A stretch of 13,374 nt of DNA from contig JAZUIX010000039.1 in the NCBI GenBank assembly GCA_045642445.1, positions 1-13,374 of the forward strand. The letters run 5' to 3'. The notes beneath the pieces are model-generated. The model was not told where the DNA came from. It ran no database searches and worked only from the letters and a program-made list of their open reading frames with translations. Below, piece by piece: positions 1 to 5,830 of this stretch. Position 1 is the stretch's first letter. The number at the start of each line of letters is the position of its first letter. Origin of the DNA: Colimorpha sp045642445. Its GTDB lineage: Bacteria > Bacteroidota > Bacteroidia > Bacteroidales > P3. The position numbers and the translations under genes are program-made.

Positions 1-70
1 GTGACAAAAATCGTCTAAATTTCATTGGAAAAGTGACAAAAATCGTCTAAATTTCATTGGAAAAGTGACA
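1..70. repeat. 32-bp tandem repeat, possible IS21-family element end
   Basis: A 32-bp unit beginning GTGACAAAAATCGTC occurs at 1-32 and again, identical, at 33-64, followed by a third partial start (GTGACA, 65-70) where the similarity stops. The array may continue beyond the left window edge. Short tandem or multiple terminal repeats with GTGACA/TGTCAC motifs and a final CA are typical of IS21-family insertion sequence ends, so 65-70 could be the terminus of an element lying to the left. No transposase is visible in the window, so the family assignment is inference; the repeat itself is directly seen. Confidence 0.6.
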
Positions 71-107
71 GAGGGGCGTTCAGATCGGAGTACCTGCGTT
101 CAAAAAC

Positions 108-362
108 AAAGGTAACGTGTTGGCGGAATTAATTATGATATTTTGTCCCGAATTTTCGAATGATAAGATCCAGATTGGATTGGAATGGTTAGAATTACAA
201 GAAGCTTGCTGACGCAACAAATGGGATAGACAAATATTCGTATAATTCTAACAATTCTGGCCGCATCTGCGACAATAATTCTTTAATTCGAAAATTCGGG
301 ATAAAAAAAGTCAAAAAGTTCATCCAACGAGTCATATCTATTCCGCCAACGGGTAAAGGTAA
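108..362. repeat. nested inverted-repeat (MITE-like) element flanked by 8-bp direct repeat
   Basis: Three pairs of inverted arms are nested: 119-129 with 340-350 (11 bp, GTTGGCGGAAT), 146-161 with 286-301 (16 bp perfect, TCCCGAATTTTCGAAT), and 188-197 with 243-252 (10 bp). The direct repeat AAAGGTAA lies just outside, at 108-115 and 355-362, a few bases from the outer arms. No coding sequence is seen inside. The whole could be a non-autonomous mobile element, or a large RNA hairpin beyond the 3' end of the pentapeptide gene, whose stop is at 372. Apart from this element and the repeat at 1-70, I see nothing in the first 371 bases. Confidence 0.6.
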
Positions 363-371
363 TCCCTAATT

Positions 372-1007
372 TCACATGTAGGAAGGCCTATGATGGTGGT
401 GTCTATCAAATGTGGTCTTATCGTCGTAGATGAATTTGTCTTTACGATAATCCCCAAAGTATATTCCCGAACCGCTCAAATCTGTGCCCGAGAAATCAGC
501 TCCATCTAACAAACTATCCGTAAAACAGGTATCCCTCAAACACAGTCCTCGGAAATCGGCTCTTCGCAAGTCCAAATCCGAAAGGTGACACCCAGCCAGA
601 TTCTTCCAATTGACTTTAACGAGAATCTTGCCATCCAAATCTCGCACCTCGGTAGTTTTCTCCGAAATCTTGCCATCCCAGGTCTTATAGTGAATCTTAT
701 AATTTTGTGGGAATACGGTGTCTTCGTCAAAGAGACAAAAATCAAAATTGGTTCCACTAAGATTAGCTCCTTCAAGATTTGTCCCTCGCAAATCCGCATA
801 AGTAAATGTGGCATTTATCATATTGGAATATCTCATATCCAAATGGTTGAAATCCACACCAGGCAGATAAAGGCCACCTAAGTATGAATTAGGTCCACAA
901 GGTTTATGCGGAATCGACCTCGACTTTACGTCATCAATATCGTAAATGATGTTTTCATCATCTACCAACACCGTGCAACCTCCCCGTGTTTTAAGTTTTA
1001 ACATCAT
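372..1007 (-). CDS. pentapeptide-repeat protein
   Basis: A 211-aa protein with two blocks of A(D/N)LxG-type five-residue repeats. The first covers about residues 43-95 (including ADLRGTNLEGANLSGTNF) and the second about 137-185 (including LRRADFRG and LDGADFSGTDLSG). Such repeats form a right-handed quadrilateral beta-helix, but many of these proteins have no known role, and nothing here points to a gyrase-protecting (Qnr/MfpA) activity. The roughly 40-residue segment between the blocks (DGK motifs at 111 and 125) is an insertion. The C-terminus is histidine-rich (HHHHRPSYM). No signal peptide is seen, so it is probably cytoplasmic. A GAGGAA ribosome-binding site lies just upstream of the tandem ATG ATG start (1007, 1004). 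It begins 10 bases after the stop of the chitinase gene, so the two are probably one operon. Confidence 0.85.
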   Translation of the reverse strand: MMLKLKTRGGCTVLVDDENIIYDIDDVKSRSIPHKPCGPNSYLGGLYLPGVDFNHLDMRYSNMINATFTYADLRGTNLEGANLSGTNFDFCLFDEDTVFPQNYKIHYKTWDGKISEKTTEVRDLDGKILVKVNWKNLAGCHLSDLDLRRADFRGLCLRDTCFTDSLLDGADFSGTDLSGSGIYFGDYRKDKFIYDDKTTFDRHHHHRPSYM

Positions 1008-1017
1008 TGTCGTTTCC

Positions 1018-2043
1018 TCATTCTCCGTTCAAAACGGTGTATACCGTGCGGCGAAGATCGCCCGCCTCGTTATCGCCGTCCCACGACCAATACATGGCTC
1101 CGTGCAAGCCTTTCTCGAGTATGTACTGGCATTTGAGGGTCAGCGAACGCAGATCCTCATAGCCGAAGGCGTAGGAGCCGTCGCGGTCGTCGGTCATATA
1201 GGGCACCATGGCTTGCTCGTCCCAGTGGTAGGTGTAGCCCTCCCAATTGCACACCTGCGTGAGGTCTGCCGCCGAGGGTATCCCCGCCACGCCGTGGCCG
1301 TAGAAGGCAAGCCCCAAAAAGAGCTTCTCGGGCGGAATGCCTGCCGCCAGATGTGCCCGCACGGCGCTGTCCACCGTCACGGCTTTCACCAGCGGCGAAT
1401 CATACAAAGGGGTGTTGTGGTAGGGCGGGCGACCCATGTCGTAGGTCATGATGTTGGTGAAATCGACGTATGGGTCGACAGCAGCAAAATCGATGTATTG
1501 TGCCGTGCAGATGGTTGCCTGTGTGAGCAGTTTGTCGGGACCTATGGCGGCCCTGATGTCGCGCATGAGGAGGGTGTAGTTCTTCGTATCGTCGGGCGAG
1601 GAGGAGATGCCCGCCTCGGACGAGGTGGGGTACTCCCAATCCATATCTATGCCGTCCAAATCATATTCGTCAACAGCACGTTTGCAATCGGCGGCAAACG
1701 CAAGGCGCTTCAAACTGTCGGCAGCCATCTCGCTGAAACGTCCCGCCGTCCACCCTCCGATGGAGAGCAGCACCTTGAGCCCTTTGTGGGCCTCGGGCGA
1801 CTGGCGCAAGGCGCAGATGGCGCGCAAGCGTTCGGGATGCTGGATAATCAAACCGTCGAAAGTCTCGTTCACATTGCCGAAAGCGTAGTTGATCTGAGTC
1901 ACATATTTCCCATCCGGCATCTCGGGCGTCCACGAGCAAACGTATGCCACCACGGGCACTTCCGCCTTCTCCGTTTCGGCGGGATTGCAGCACCCCGCCA
2001 CAAGCATCGCCGCCATTATCAAAACGACTATTTTCCTCATCAT
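1018..2043 (-). CDS. GH18 chitinase-like lipoprotein
   Basis: A glycoside hydrolase family 18 protein, predicted to cleave beta-1,4-GlcNAc linkages (chitin, chito-oligosaccharides or N-glycan cores) by substrate-assisted catalysis. Counting from the ATG at 2043 it has 341 aa. Residues 130-137 read DGIDMDWE, the complete DxxDxDxE catalytic signature with E137 as acid/base. SIGG (94-97), MTYDM (199-203) and the C-terminal YWSWDGD tryptophan segment are further family landmarks. Residues 1-18 are a lipoprotein signal with lipobox LVAGC (C18), so it is anchored in the cell envelope. The open frame extends upstream to 2136, but I chose 2043 (or 2040) because a promoter box sits at 2066-2073 and the lipoprotein signal begins there. 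It heads an operon with the pentapeptide-repeat gene. Single-domain size suits a chitinase or an endo-beta-N-acetylglucosaminidase; the exact substrate cannot be read from sequence. Confidence 0.9.
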   Translation of the reverse strand: MMRKIVVLIMAAMLVAGCCNPAETEKAEVPVVAYVCSWTPEMPDGKYVTQINYAFGNVNETFDGLIIQHPERLRAICALRQSPEAHKGLKVLLSIGGWTAGRFSEMAADSLKRLAFAADCKRAVDEYDLDGIDMDWEYPTSSEAGISSSPDDTKNYTLLMRDIRAAIGPDKLLTQATICTAQYIDFAAVDPYVDFTNIMTYDMGRPPYHNTPLYDSPLVKAVTVDSAVRAHLAAGIPPEKLFLGLAFYGHGVAGIPSAADLTQVCNWEGYTYHWDEQAMVPYMTDDRDGSYAFGYEDLRSLTLKCQYILEKGLHGAMYWSWDGDNEAGDLRRTVYTVLNGE

Positions 2044-2065
2044 TTTCTTCAAAATTTTTCTTTTG

Positions 2066-2096
2066 CAAAGATACGACAAAATTTTCATTTGGCAAC
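2066..2096 (-). promoter_or_regulatory. Bacteroidetes-type promoter for the GH18 operon
   Basis: On the minus strand TATCTTTG (2073-2066) matches the Bacteroides -7 consensus TAnnTTTG. A GTTG (2096-2093) about 19 bases upstream is a fair -33 box. Transcription would begin near 2060, leaving a short leader before the ATG at 2043. This also supports the chosen start codon. Confidence 0.6.
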
Positions 2097-2227
2097 ATTT
2101 GTCGCGACTTGTGATATAATTGTGCCAGCACGGCACGTCCCTACACTCGTAATATATGATTTCTTTATTTTAACATTTCCACCCCTATTTCGTCTCTTTG
2201 CCCTCCCATCATATCTCAACCGTTGGT

Positions 2228-2257
2228 GGGAGAATATTGGGAGAATATTGGGAGAAT
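2228..2257. repeat. 11-bp tandem repeat (2.7 copies)
   Basis: GGGAGAATATT is repeated at 2228-2238 and 2239-2249, with a partial third copy (GGGAGAAT) at 2250-2257. It lies in the gene-free stretch upstream of the GH18 gene. Just to its right (2297-2345) is a GC-richer patch with a 10-bp palindrome GGTCGCGACC (2306-2315) and repeated GCGAAGC words, which looks like a dispersed intergenic element rather than coding sequence. Confidence 0.7.
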
Positions 2258-2446
2258 CTATTATCAACGTCCTTGTCCGGCAATATCCGTGAACTAGCGA
2301 AGCGTGGTCGCGACCGAATGGGAGTCCCGAAGGGATGCGAAGCACAATGGCCATAAAAAGATTTTTCGAAAATTTGCGGTCATTTGCGAACATTCTCGTT
2401 TAGGTCACCAAATTGGCCACAAAGTACCTTCCCAATGGGGTCGGTG

Positions 2447-2614
2447 CTAAAAATCCGCGACGATGATATGTGCTCCAAGTACAGGGAAAAGCATCGAAAC
2501 AAGGGGTTCGTGCATGTCTTTTGAGGTCTGAGAGAGCAGGAGTTTTATACATTCTGTCCCATTTCCAAGGGTAGGCATCTTGGGTGCCGAGTGTTTGGTA
2601 ATGTCGTATTTCAT
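2447..2614 (-). pseudogene. 5' remnant of a DUF3987 (VirE-associated) family gene
   Basis: Reading the minus strand from the ATG at 2614 gives a 55-aa frame that ends at a TAG (2449-2447). Its residues include APKMPTLGNG, LLLSQTSKDMHEPLV and MLFPVLGAHI. From memory this closely resembles the N-terminal part of Bacteroides DUF3987 proteins, in which a segment of the type SKDMxEPLVPMLFPxLGAHI is followed by several hundred residues including a P-loop. Here everything after GAHI is missing, and the next bases do not continue the family sequence. I therefore call it a truncated remnant, perhaps of a former mobile or phage-derived locus. The recognition is from memory and needs a database search. 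The alternative is a chance small ORF, which the family-like segment makes unlikely. Confidence 0.55.
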
Positions 2615-2652
2615 TGTTTTATTGCTTTTTAGATAAATTGAGGGTTTGTTTT

Positions 2653-2801
2653 TCAGACAATAGACAGTTAGACAGTTGTTTTTTTGAGGGGTACAGTTCT
2701 TCTTATATCTTATCTATATATCTATATATTAATTAGTTATAGAATAAATAAAGGGGGTGTTGTCGTCCATTTTTTTAATTGTCTAACTGTCTATTGTCTG
2801 A
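2653..2801. repeat. 22-bp inverted repeat flanking an AT-rich core
   Basis: The 22 bases at 2653-2674 (containing CAGACAATAGACAGTTAGAC) are the exact reverse complement of 2780-2801. They enclose about 105 bp of AT-rich sequence with TATATATCTATATATT-like runs. The arm itself contains short AGACA repeats. It lies immediately upstream of the DUF3987 remnant start, so it may be the regulatory leader of that lost gene or the ends of a small non-autonomous element. Confidence 0.75.
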
Positions 2802-2838
2802 TTTGTTAGTTTTGATTTCTTCTAAAGGCAAACGCTAT

Positions 2839-2891
2839 GCGGATTTCAAATCCTTATAACAAGTTGGTGCGGATTTCAAATCCGCACCAAC
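2839..2891. repeat. REP-like palindromes (GCGGATTTCAAATCC, two copies)
   Basis: GCGGATTTCAAATCC occurs at 2839-2853 and again at 2869-2883, exactly 30 bp apart. The second copy lies within a perfect 29-nt palindrome, 2863-2891 (arm GTTGGTGCGGATTT), able to form a very stable hairpin. Palindromes of the GCGGATTT-AAATCCGC kind are common dispersed intergenic repeats in Bacteroidetes and are usually attributed to REP/RAYT-type elements. No RAYT transposase is in the window. Confidence 0.65.
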
Positions 2892-2938
2892 AGGGTTGCT
2901 TTACTTCTTTGAGTCTTTTTTCCCTACAAGGCCAAACT

Positions 2939-2972
2939 TTTGCCCACTTGTCAGAAAAAATGCGTATATTTG
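2939..2972 (+). promoter_or_regulatory. Bacteroidetes-type promoter of the structured RNA / RM leader
   Basis: TATATTTG (2965-2972) is a full match to the Bacteroides -7 consensus TAnnTTTG, and TTTG at 2939-2942 is a -33 box 22 bases upstream. Transcription would start near 2979. It is the only convincing plus-strand promoter I see upstream of the methyltransferase gene at 3272. Confidence 0.65.
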
Positions 2973-2978
2973 CAACGT

Positions 2979-3212
2979 GAAATCAAAATAACTAAAACAA
3001 CAACAAATAAAGAAAACAACTGTAAAATAACATATTAACATAGCGTTTGCTATTTATTCGGCACAGCTCTGAAACCTGAGAAATTTCAATCGCAATCATC
3101 ACGAATAAGTCAGCCAAACGTCCTGCGTATAGCGCGGACGTGACTTATCGATGATTGCGGGCAGTTCTCAGGGCCTCAGAGCGTGGATAATCACAAGTTC
3201 CGCGCTTTTTTT
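2979..3212 (+). ncRNA. candidate structured non-coding RNA or attenuating leader
   Basis: After an A-rich, unstructured 5' part, positions 3066-3182 can fold into one long rod. Paired segments from outside in are 3066-3072/3176-3182 (GCTCTGA/TCAGAGC), 3075-3082/3165-3172 (CCTGAGAA/TTCTCAGG), 3091-3100/3150-3159 (CGCAATCATC/GATGATTGCG), 3105-3111/3142-3148 (ATAAGTC/GACTTAT), 3118-3123/3136-3141 (ACGTCC/GGACGT) and 3125-3127/3133-3135, closed by a TATAG loop. A promoter lies upstream and an intrinsic terminator directly follows, so this is a complete transcription unit of about 230 nt. The rod with small internal loops is reminiscent of 6S RNA, but I do not recognise the family. Because it lies just before the RM operon with no other promoter between, it could also be a premature-termination leader. 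The first bases of the terminator stem (3180-3182) also belong to the outer stem, so the two partly compete. Confidence 0.6.
3180..3212 (+). terminator. intrinsic terminator of the structured RNA
   Basis: Stem AGCGTGGA (3180-3187) pairs with TCCGCGCT (3199-3206) over 8 bp including one G-T wobble, with an 11-nt loop, and runs into a T tract (3206-3212). It stands 60 bases before the methyltransferase start, so transcription of the RM operon from the upstream promoter would have to read through it. Confidence 0.75.
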
Positions 3213-3271
3213 GATGCCCCGACCTGCCCGTAAGCCTGAATGATAAGCACTCGCACTAACACAAGGCGCAG

Positions 3272-3940
3272 ATGAACGAAAACACGTCTGCTCCCGACAG
3301 GGGCAGCCAAATCAAATCAAAAAAGCGCGTGGCCGACCATGGCGAGGTGTTCACCAATCCCCGCGAGGTTAACGCCATGCTCGACCTGGTGAAGCAGGAA
3401 ACCGAGCGTATCGACTCGCGTTTTCTCGAACCCGCCTGCGGCGACGGGAATTTCCTGATAGAGATTCTCAGGCGGAAACTGGCCGTGTGCCGCCAAAGGG
3501 TCGAAGCCAAGCAATATACGCAGTTGCAGTACGAGCAGAATGCCGTGCTGGCGGTGTCGTCAATCTACGGCATAGAGCTTTTGGCCGACAATGCCGAAGC
3601 ATGCCGCAAGCGGCTGCTGAGCTATTTTGTGGAGCAGTACGAACAACTCTTCCACGACCGCTGCAAGGCGGAGTGCATAGCGAGTGTGCGTTTCCTTTTA
3701 GACAAGAACATCATCCAGGGCGATGCCCTCAGTTATCACCGAGCCGACAAGCCCGAGGAGTGGATTGTGGTGAGCGAATGGAGCATGATAGGGGGCGGCA
3801 TGATGAACCGCAGAGATTATGAGTTCAGCTATCTGGTGGGCGACAGCAGCGAGGCCGACCTGTTCAGCGACGTGCCTTGTGCCACCTTTGCACCCGTATA
3901 TTTTCTGGAACTAAACAAGGAGCGTTATGGAGAACAATAG
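3272..3940 (+). CDS. N6-adenine methyltransferase-like subunit M1 (no NPPY motif)
   Basis: A 222-aa protein with the N-terminal half of a class I DNA methyltransferase: GEVFTNPREVNAMLDLV (24-40, motif X-like), the SAM-binding motif I EPACGDGNF (53-61), IYGIEL (98-103) and IIQGDAL (147-153). Where motif IV (NPPY/F) should follow, it has WIVVSEWSMIGGGMMNRRDY (164-183) and then ends. No catalytic NPPY is present, so alone it is unlikely to methylate DNA. Similar short M subunits with an SEWS...RRDY segment occur, as I remember, beside Eco57I-type methylases in Bacteroides RM loci. I infer it works as a partner or specificity subunit of M2. The start has an AAGG-type ribosome-binding site 5 bases upstream. 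It overlaps M2 by 14 bp, which suggests translational coupling. Confidence 0.8.
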   Translation: MNENTSAPDRGSQIKSKKRVADHGEVFTNPREVNAMLDLVKQETERIDSRFLEPACGDGNFLIEILRRKLAVCRQRVEAKQYTQLQYEQNAVLAVSSIYGIELLADNAEACRKRLLSYFVEQYEQLFHDRCKAECIASVRFLLDKNIIQGDALSYHRADKPEEWIVVSEWSMIGGGMMNRRDYEFSYLVGDSSEADLFSDVPCATFAPVYFLELNKERYGEQ

Positions 3941-5453
3941 TTACAATCCCGATGTGCTCAACTGCTTGGCCAACTTGAGCAACGACGAGGTGTTCACCCC
4001 TCCCACTTTGGCCAACCAGATGATCGACCTTCTGCCACAGGAGTTGTTCTCCGACCCCAAGGCAACTTTCCTCGACCCCTTCTGCAAGAGTGGCGTCTTT
4101 CTGCGCGAGATAGTGAAGCGTTTGGACAGAGGTTTGCAAAACGTCATTCCCGACCGTCGCGAGCGTATCGACCACATAATGCACAAGCAGGTGTTCGGCA
4201 TAGCCATCACAGAGCTGACAAGCCTCCTGAGCCGCCGAAGCCTCTATTGCAGCAAACACGCCGACGGCGAACACAGCGTGAGCCGTTTCGACACCCCCGA
4301 GGGCAACCTGCGCTACACCCCTCTGCACCACACATGGGAGAGAGGCAAATGCCGCTACTGCGGAGCCAGCCAAGAGGTGTACGACCGAGGCGAAGCCTCC
4401 GAGCAATACGCCTATCAGTTTATTCATACCGACAACCCCGAAAGAATCTTTAATATGAAATTTGATGTCATTATAGGAAACCCACCGTATCAGTTGGATG
4501 ATGGAGGTGGCACAGGATCGAGTGCAATGCCAATCTATCAAATGTTTGTTGAACAAGCCATGAGGCTAAATCCTCGATATTTGACAATGATAATTCCATC
4601 TCGCTGGTTTACGGGGGGAAGAGGGTTGGATATTTTTAGGGAAAAGATGCTCAATGATAAGCATATAACAATTCTTCATGATTTTATTAGTGCATCAGAT
4701 TGTTTTCCAGGTGTGGAAATCAAAGGGGGAGTATGTTATTTTTTGTGGGAGCGAGATAAAGAGTCTGCTTGTCATATCTATACTCACAAAAATAATGAAA
4801 TTGGAGAATCCACTCGTTATCTTTTGGAAAAGGGTTCTTCTATTTTTATTAGAAATAATGAAGCTATAAGCATCTTACATAAGGTTCAATGTTTTCACGA
4901 AAAAACATTTAGTAATATTGTTAGTGCGAATGATCCTTTTGGATTTGACGTTCGTGTAGCTAATAGTTATAAGAGAATAAAGCCAGATTTTAGAAAAGAG
5001 TATTTTGAAGGAGCATCTTTATTATATTATAATGGATGGCGCAAAAATGGTTTAGGTTATATATCCGGAGCATATATCCGAAAGAATCAGTCATGGAAAG
5101 ATTGTGTCAAGGTTTTTATTCCTAAGGCATGGGGAGTAGGAGATCCTTCAACTGATTGGCTTACACCATTCATTCCGGAACTTAATTCCGTATGTACTGA
5201 AACATATCTTGTAGTTGGGCCATTCGATACTATAGAAGAAGCTAACAATGCTATTGCTTATACTCAAACAAGATTTTTCCATCTGCTTGTATCCCTTGTG
5301 AAGATTACGCAAAATACCATGCAAAAAGCATACACTTTCGTTCCCCTTCAAGACTTCTCCCACCCTTGGACGGACGAGATGCTTTACAAGAAATACAATT
5401 TGACGGAGGAGGAAATAGCTTTCATCGAAAGCATGATCCGCCCCATGGAATAG
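3927..5453 (+). CDS. Eco57I-type DNA adenine methyltransferase M2
   Basis: A 508-aa N6-adenine DNA methyltransferase. Residues 21-35 (EVFTPPTLANQMIDL) are the motif X region, DPFCKSGVF (50-58) is a variant SAM motif I, and GNPPYQLDDGGG (184-195) is catalytic motif IV. A cysteine/histidine segment (C108, H111, C142, C145, with CRYCG) looks like a small zinc-binding insert. The C-terminus (LTEEEIAFIESMI) is typical of Eco57I-like enzymes. The region after motif IV should carry target recognition. A strong AAGGAG site (3917-3922) lies 4 bases before the ATG. It would protect host DNA from the nuclease-helicase encoded downstream. Composition is mosaic: line 4321-4380 is 60% G+C and line 4981-5040 is 30%, with the AT-rich part running from about 4449 to 5334, as if the recognition core had been exchanged. 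Confidence 0.88.
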   Translation: MENNSYNPDVLNCLANLSNDEVFTPPTLANQMIDLLPQELFSDPKATFLDPFCKSGVFLREIVKRLDRGLQNVIPDRRERIDHIMHKQVFGIAITELTSLLSRRSLYCSKHADGEHSVSRFDTPEGNLRYTPLHHTWERGKCRYCGASQEVYDRGEASEQYAYQFIHTDNPERIFNMKFDVIIGNPPYQLDDGGGTGSSAMPIYQMFVEQAMRLNPRYLTMIIPSRWFTGGRGLDIFREKMLNDKHITILHDFISASDCFPGVEIKGGVCYFLWERDKESACHIYTHKNNEIGESTRYLLEKGSSIFIRNNEAISILHKVQCFHEKTFSNIVSANDPFGFDVRVANSYKRIKPDFRKEYFEGASLLYYNGWRKNGLGYISGAYIRKNQSWKDCVKVFIPKAWGVGDPSTDWLTPFIPELNSVCTETYLVVGPFDTIEEANNAIAYTQTRFFHLLVSLVKITQNTMQKAYTFVPLQDFSHPWTDEMLYKKYNLTEEEIAFIESMIRPME

Positions 5454-5462
5454 AAAATAATC

Positions 5463-5491
5463 GAAACAACCTGAGCGTTCTTTGAAATAAT
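5463..5491 (+). repeat. element A, copy 1 (left boundary of cassette 1)
   Basis: A 29-bp sequence starting GAAACAACCTGAGCGTTC and ending TTTGAAATAAT, ten bases after the M2 stop. It is identical to 5862-5890. The GTTCTTTGAAA core resembles the boxA-like sequence found in Bacteroidetes rRNA leaders (GTTCTTTGACATATT type), so an antitermination role is possible besides a recombination role. Confidence 0.85.
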
Positions 5492-5552
5492 ATTTGTAAA
5501 TCGACACAATAAATAACATCAGTTGCACATTATAGCATAAAAAATATAAGTT

Positions 5553-5759
5553 ATGATTGAACTGACTCTTTCGATTGACAACCCTGCCCTGCTCCCCAGC
5601 TTACGCAAAGTACTGAGCAGCATGGAAGGCGTAACTATCAAATCCTGCCGAAGCCACAAAACAGGCATCGAAGAGGCTTTGGATGACGCGGCAGCCGGAC
5701 GCATATCCTCTTGGAATAGCGCAGAAGAGATGTTCAACGCTCTGATGTCAGACAAATAA
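5553..5759 (+). CDS. orphan antitoxin-like small protein
   Basis: A 68-aa acidic protein starting MIELTLSIDNPALLPSLRKV and ending with an AAGRISSWNSAEEMFNALM stretch. The layout (short beta strand, LPSLRKVLSSMEGV helix, a KTGIEEALDDAAAGRI helix, then a C-terminal tail) resembles Bacteroidales antitoxins of RelE/YoeB/HigB-type toxins, as I remember them. No toxin gene accompanies it: only about 100 bp separate its stop from the next repeat, and no ORF lies there. It is therefore either an orphan antitoxin, the leftover of a pair, or a regulator. There is no Shine-Dalgarno sequence; the upstream 20 bases are A/T-rich, as is common in Bacteroidetes. It sits alone between element A copy 1 and element B copy 1. 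The family call is tentative. Confidence 0.65.
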   Translation: MIELTLSIDNPALLPSLRKVLSSMEGVTIKSCRSHKTGIEEALDDAAAGRISSWNSAEEMFNALMSDK

Positions 5760-5830
5760 ACTGATCCTGTTGATGCTGAATACTGGCACACATTCAGATT
5801 TGTTCAAGTAACCACCCCCGCCGATTTACA

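Larger units (their letters stand above)
2828..3050. repeat. 12-bp inverted repeat spanning the intergenic region
   Basis: GCAAACGCTATG at 2828-2839 is the exact reverse complement of CATAGCGTTTGC at 3039-3050. The arms enclose the REP-like palindromes and the promoter of the structured RNA. With 199 bp between them, these could be the ends of an inserted segment or a chance match; no target duplication is obvious. Confidence 0.4.

Noticed and set aside
1..64. CRISPR-like repeat array
   Set aside because: The two 32-bp units are directly contiguous with no spacers between them.
946..2292. Plus-strand open frame (448 codons) opposite the GH18 gene
   Set aside because: Antisense shadow of a gene with an intact catalytic signature and lipoprotein signal; no domain in the translation.
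2321..2331. GGAGTCCCGAA shared with the rRNA terminator at 12955-12965
   Set aside because: An 11-bp match with no similar context and no T tract at 2321; best explained by chance.
2085..2393. 102-codon minus-strand frame upstream of the GH18 gene
   Set aside because: It overlaps the GH18 promoter and the 11-bp tandem repeat, and contains translated palindromic repeat sequence; it looks like an intergenic repeat read as protein.
2979..3212. Firm assignment of the structured RNA as 6S RNA
   Set aside because: Shape and length are compatible, but no large central bubble with a promoter-like sequence is evident, and no sequence match is known to me.
3864..4556. 230-codon minus-strand frame across the M1/M2 junction
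   Set aside because: Antisense to two genes with clear methyltransferase motifs; ends where the GC-rich part of M2 ends, as expected of a composition artefact.
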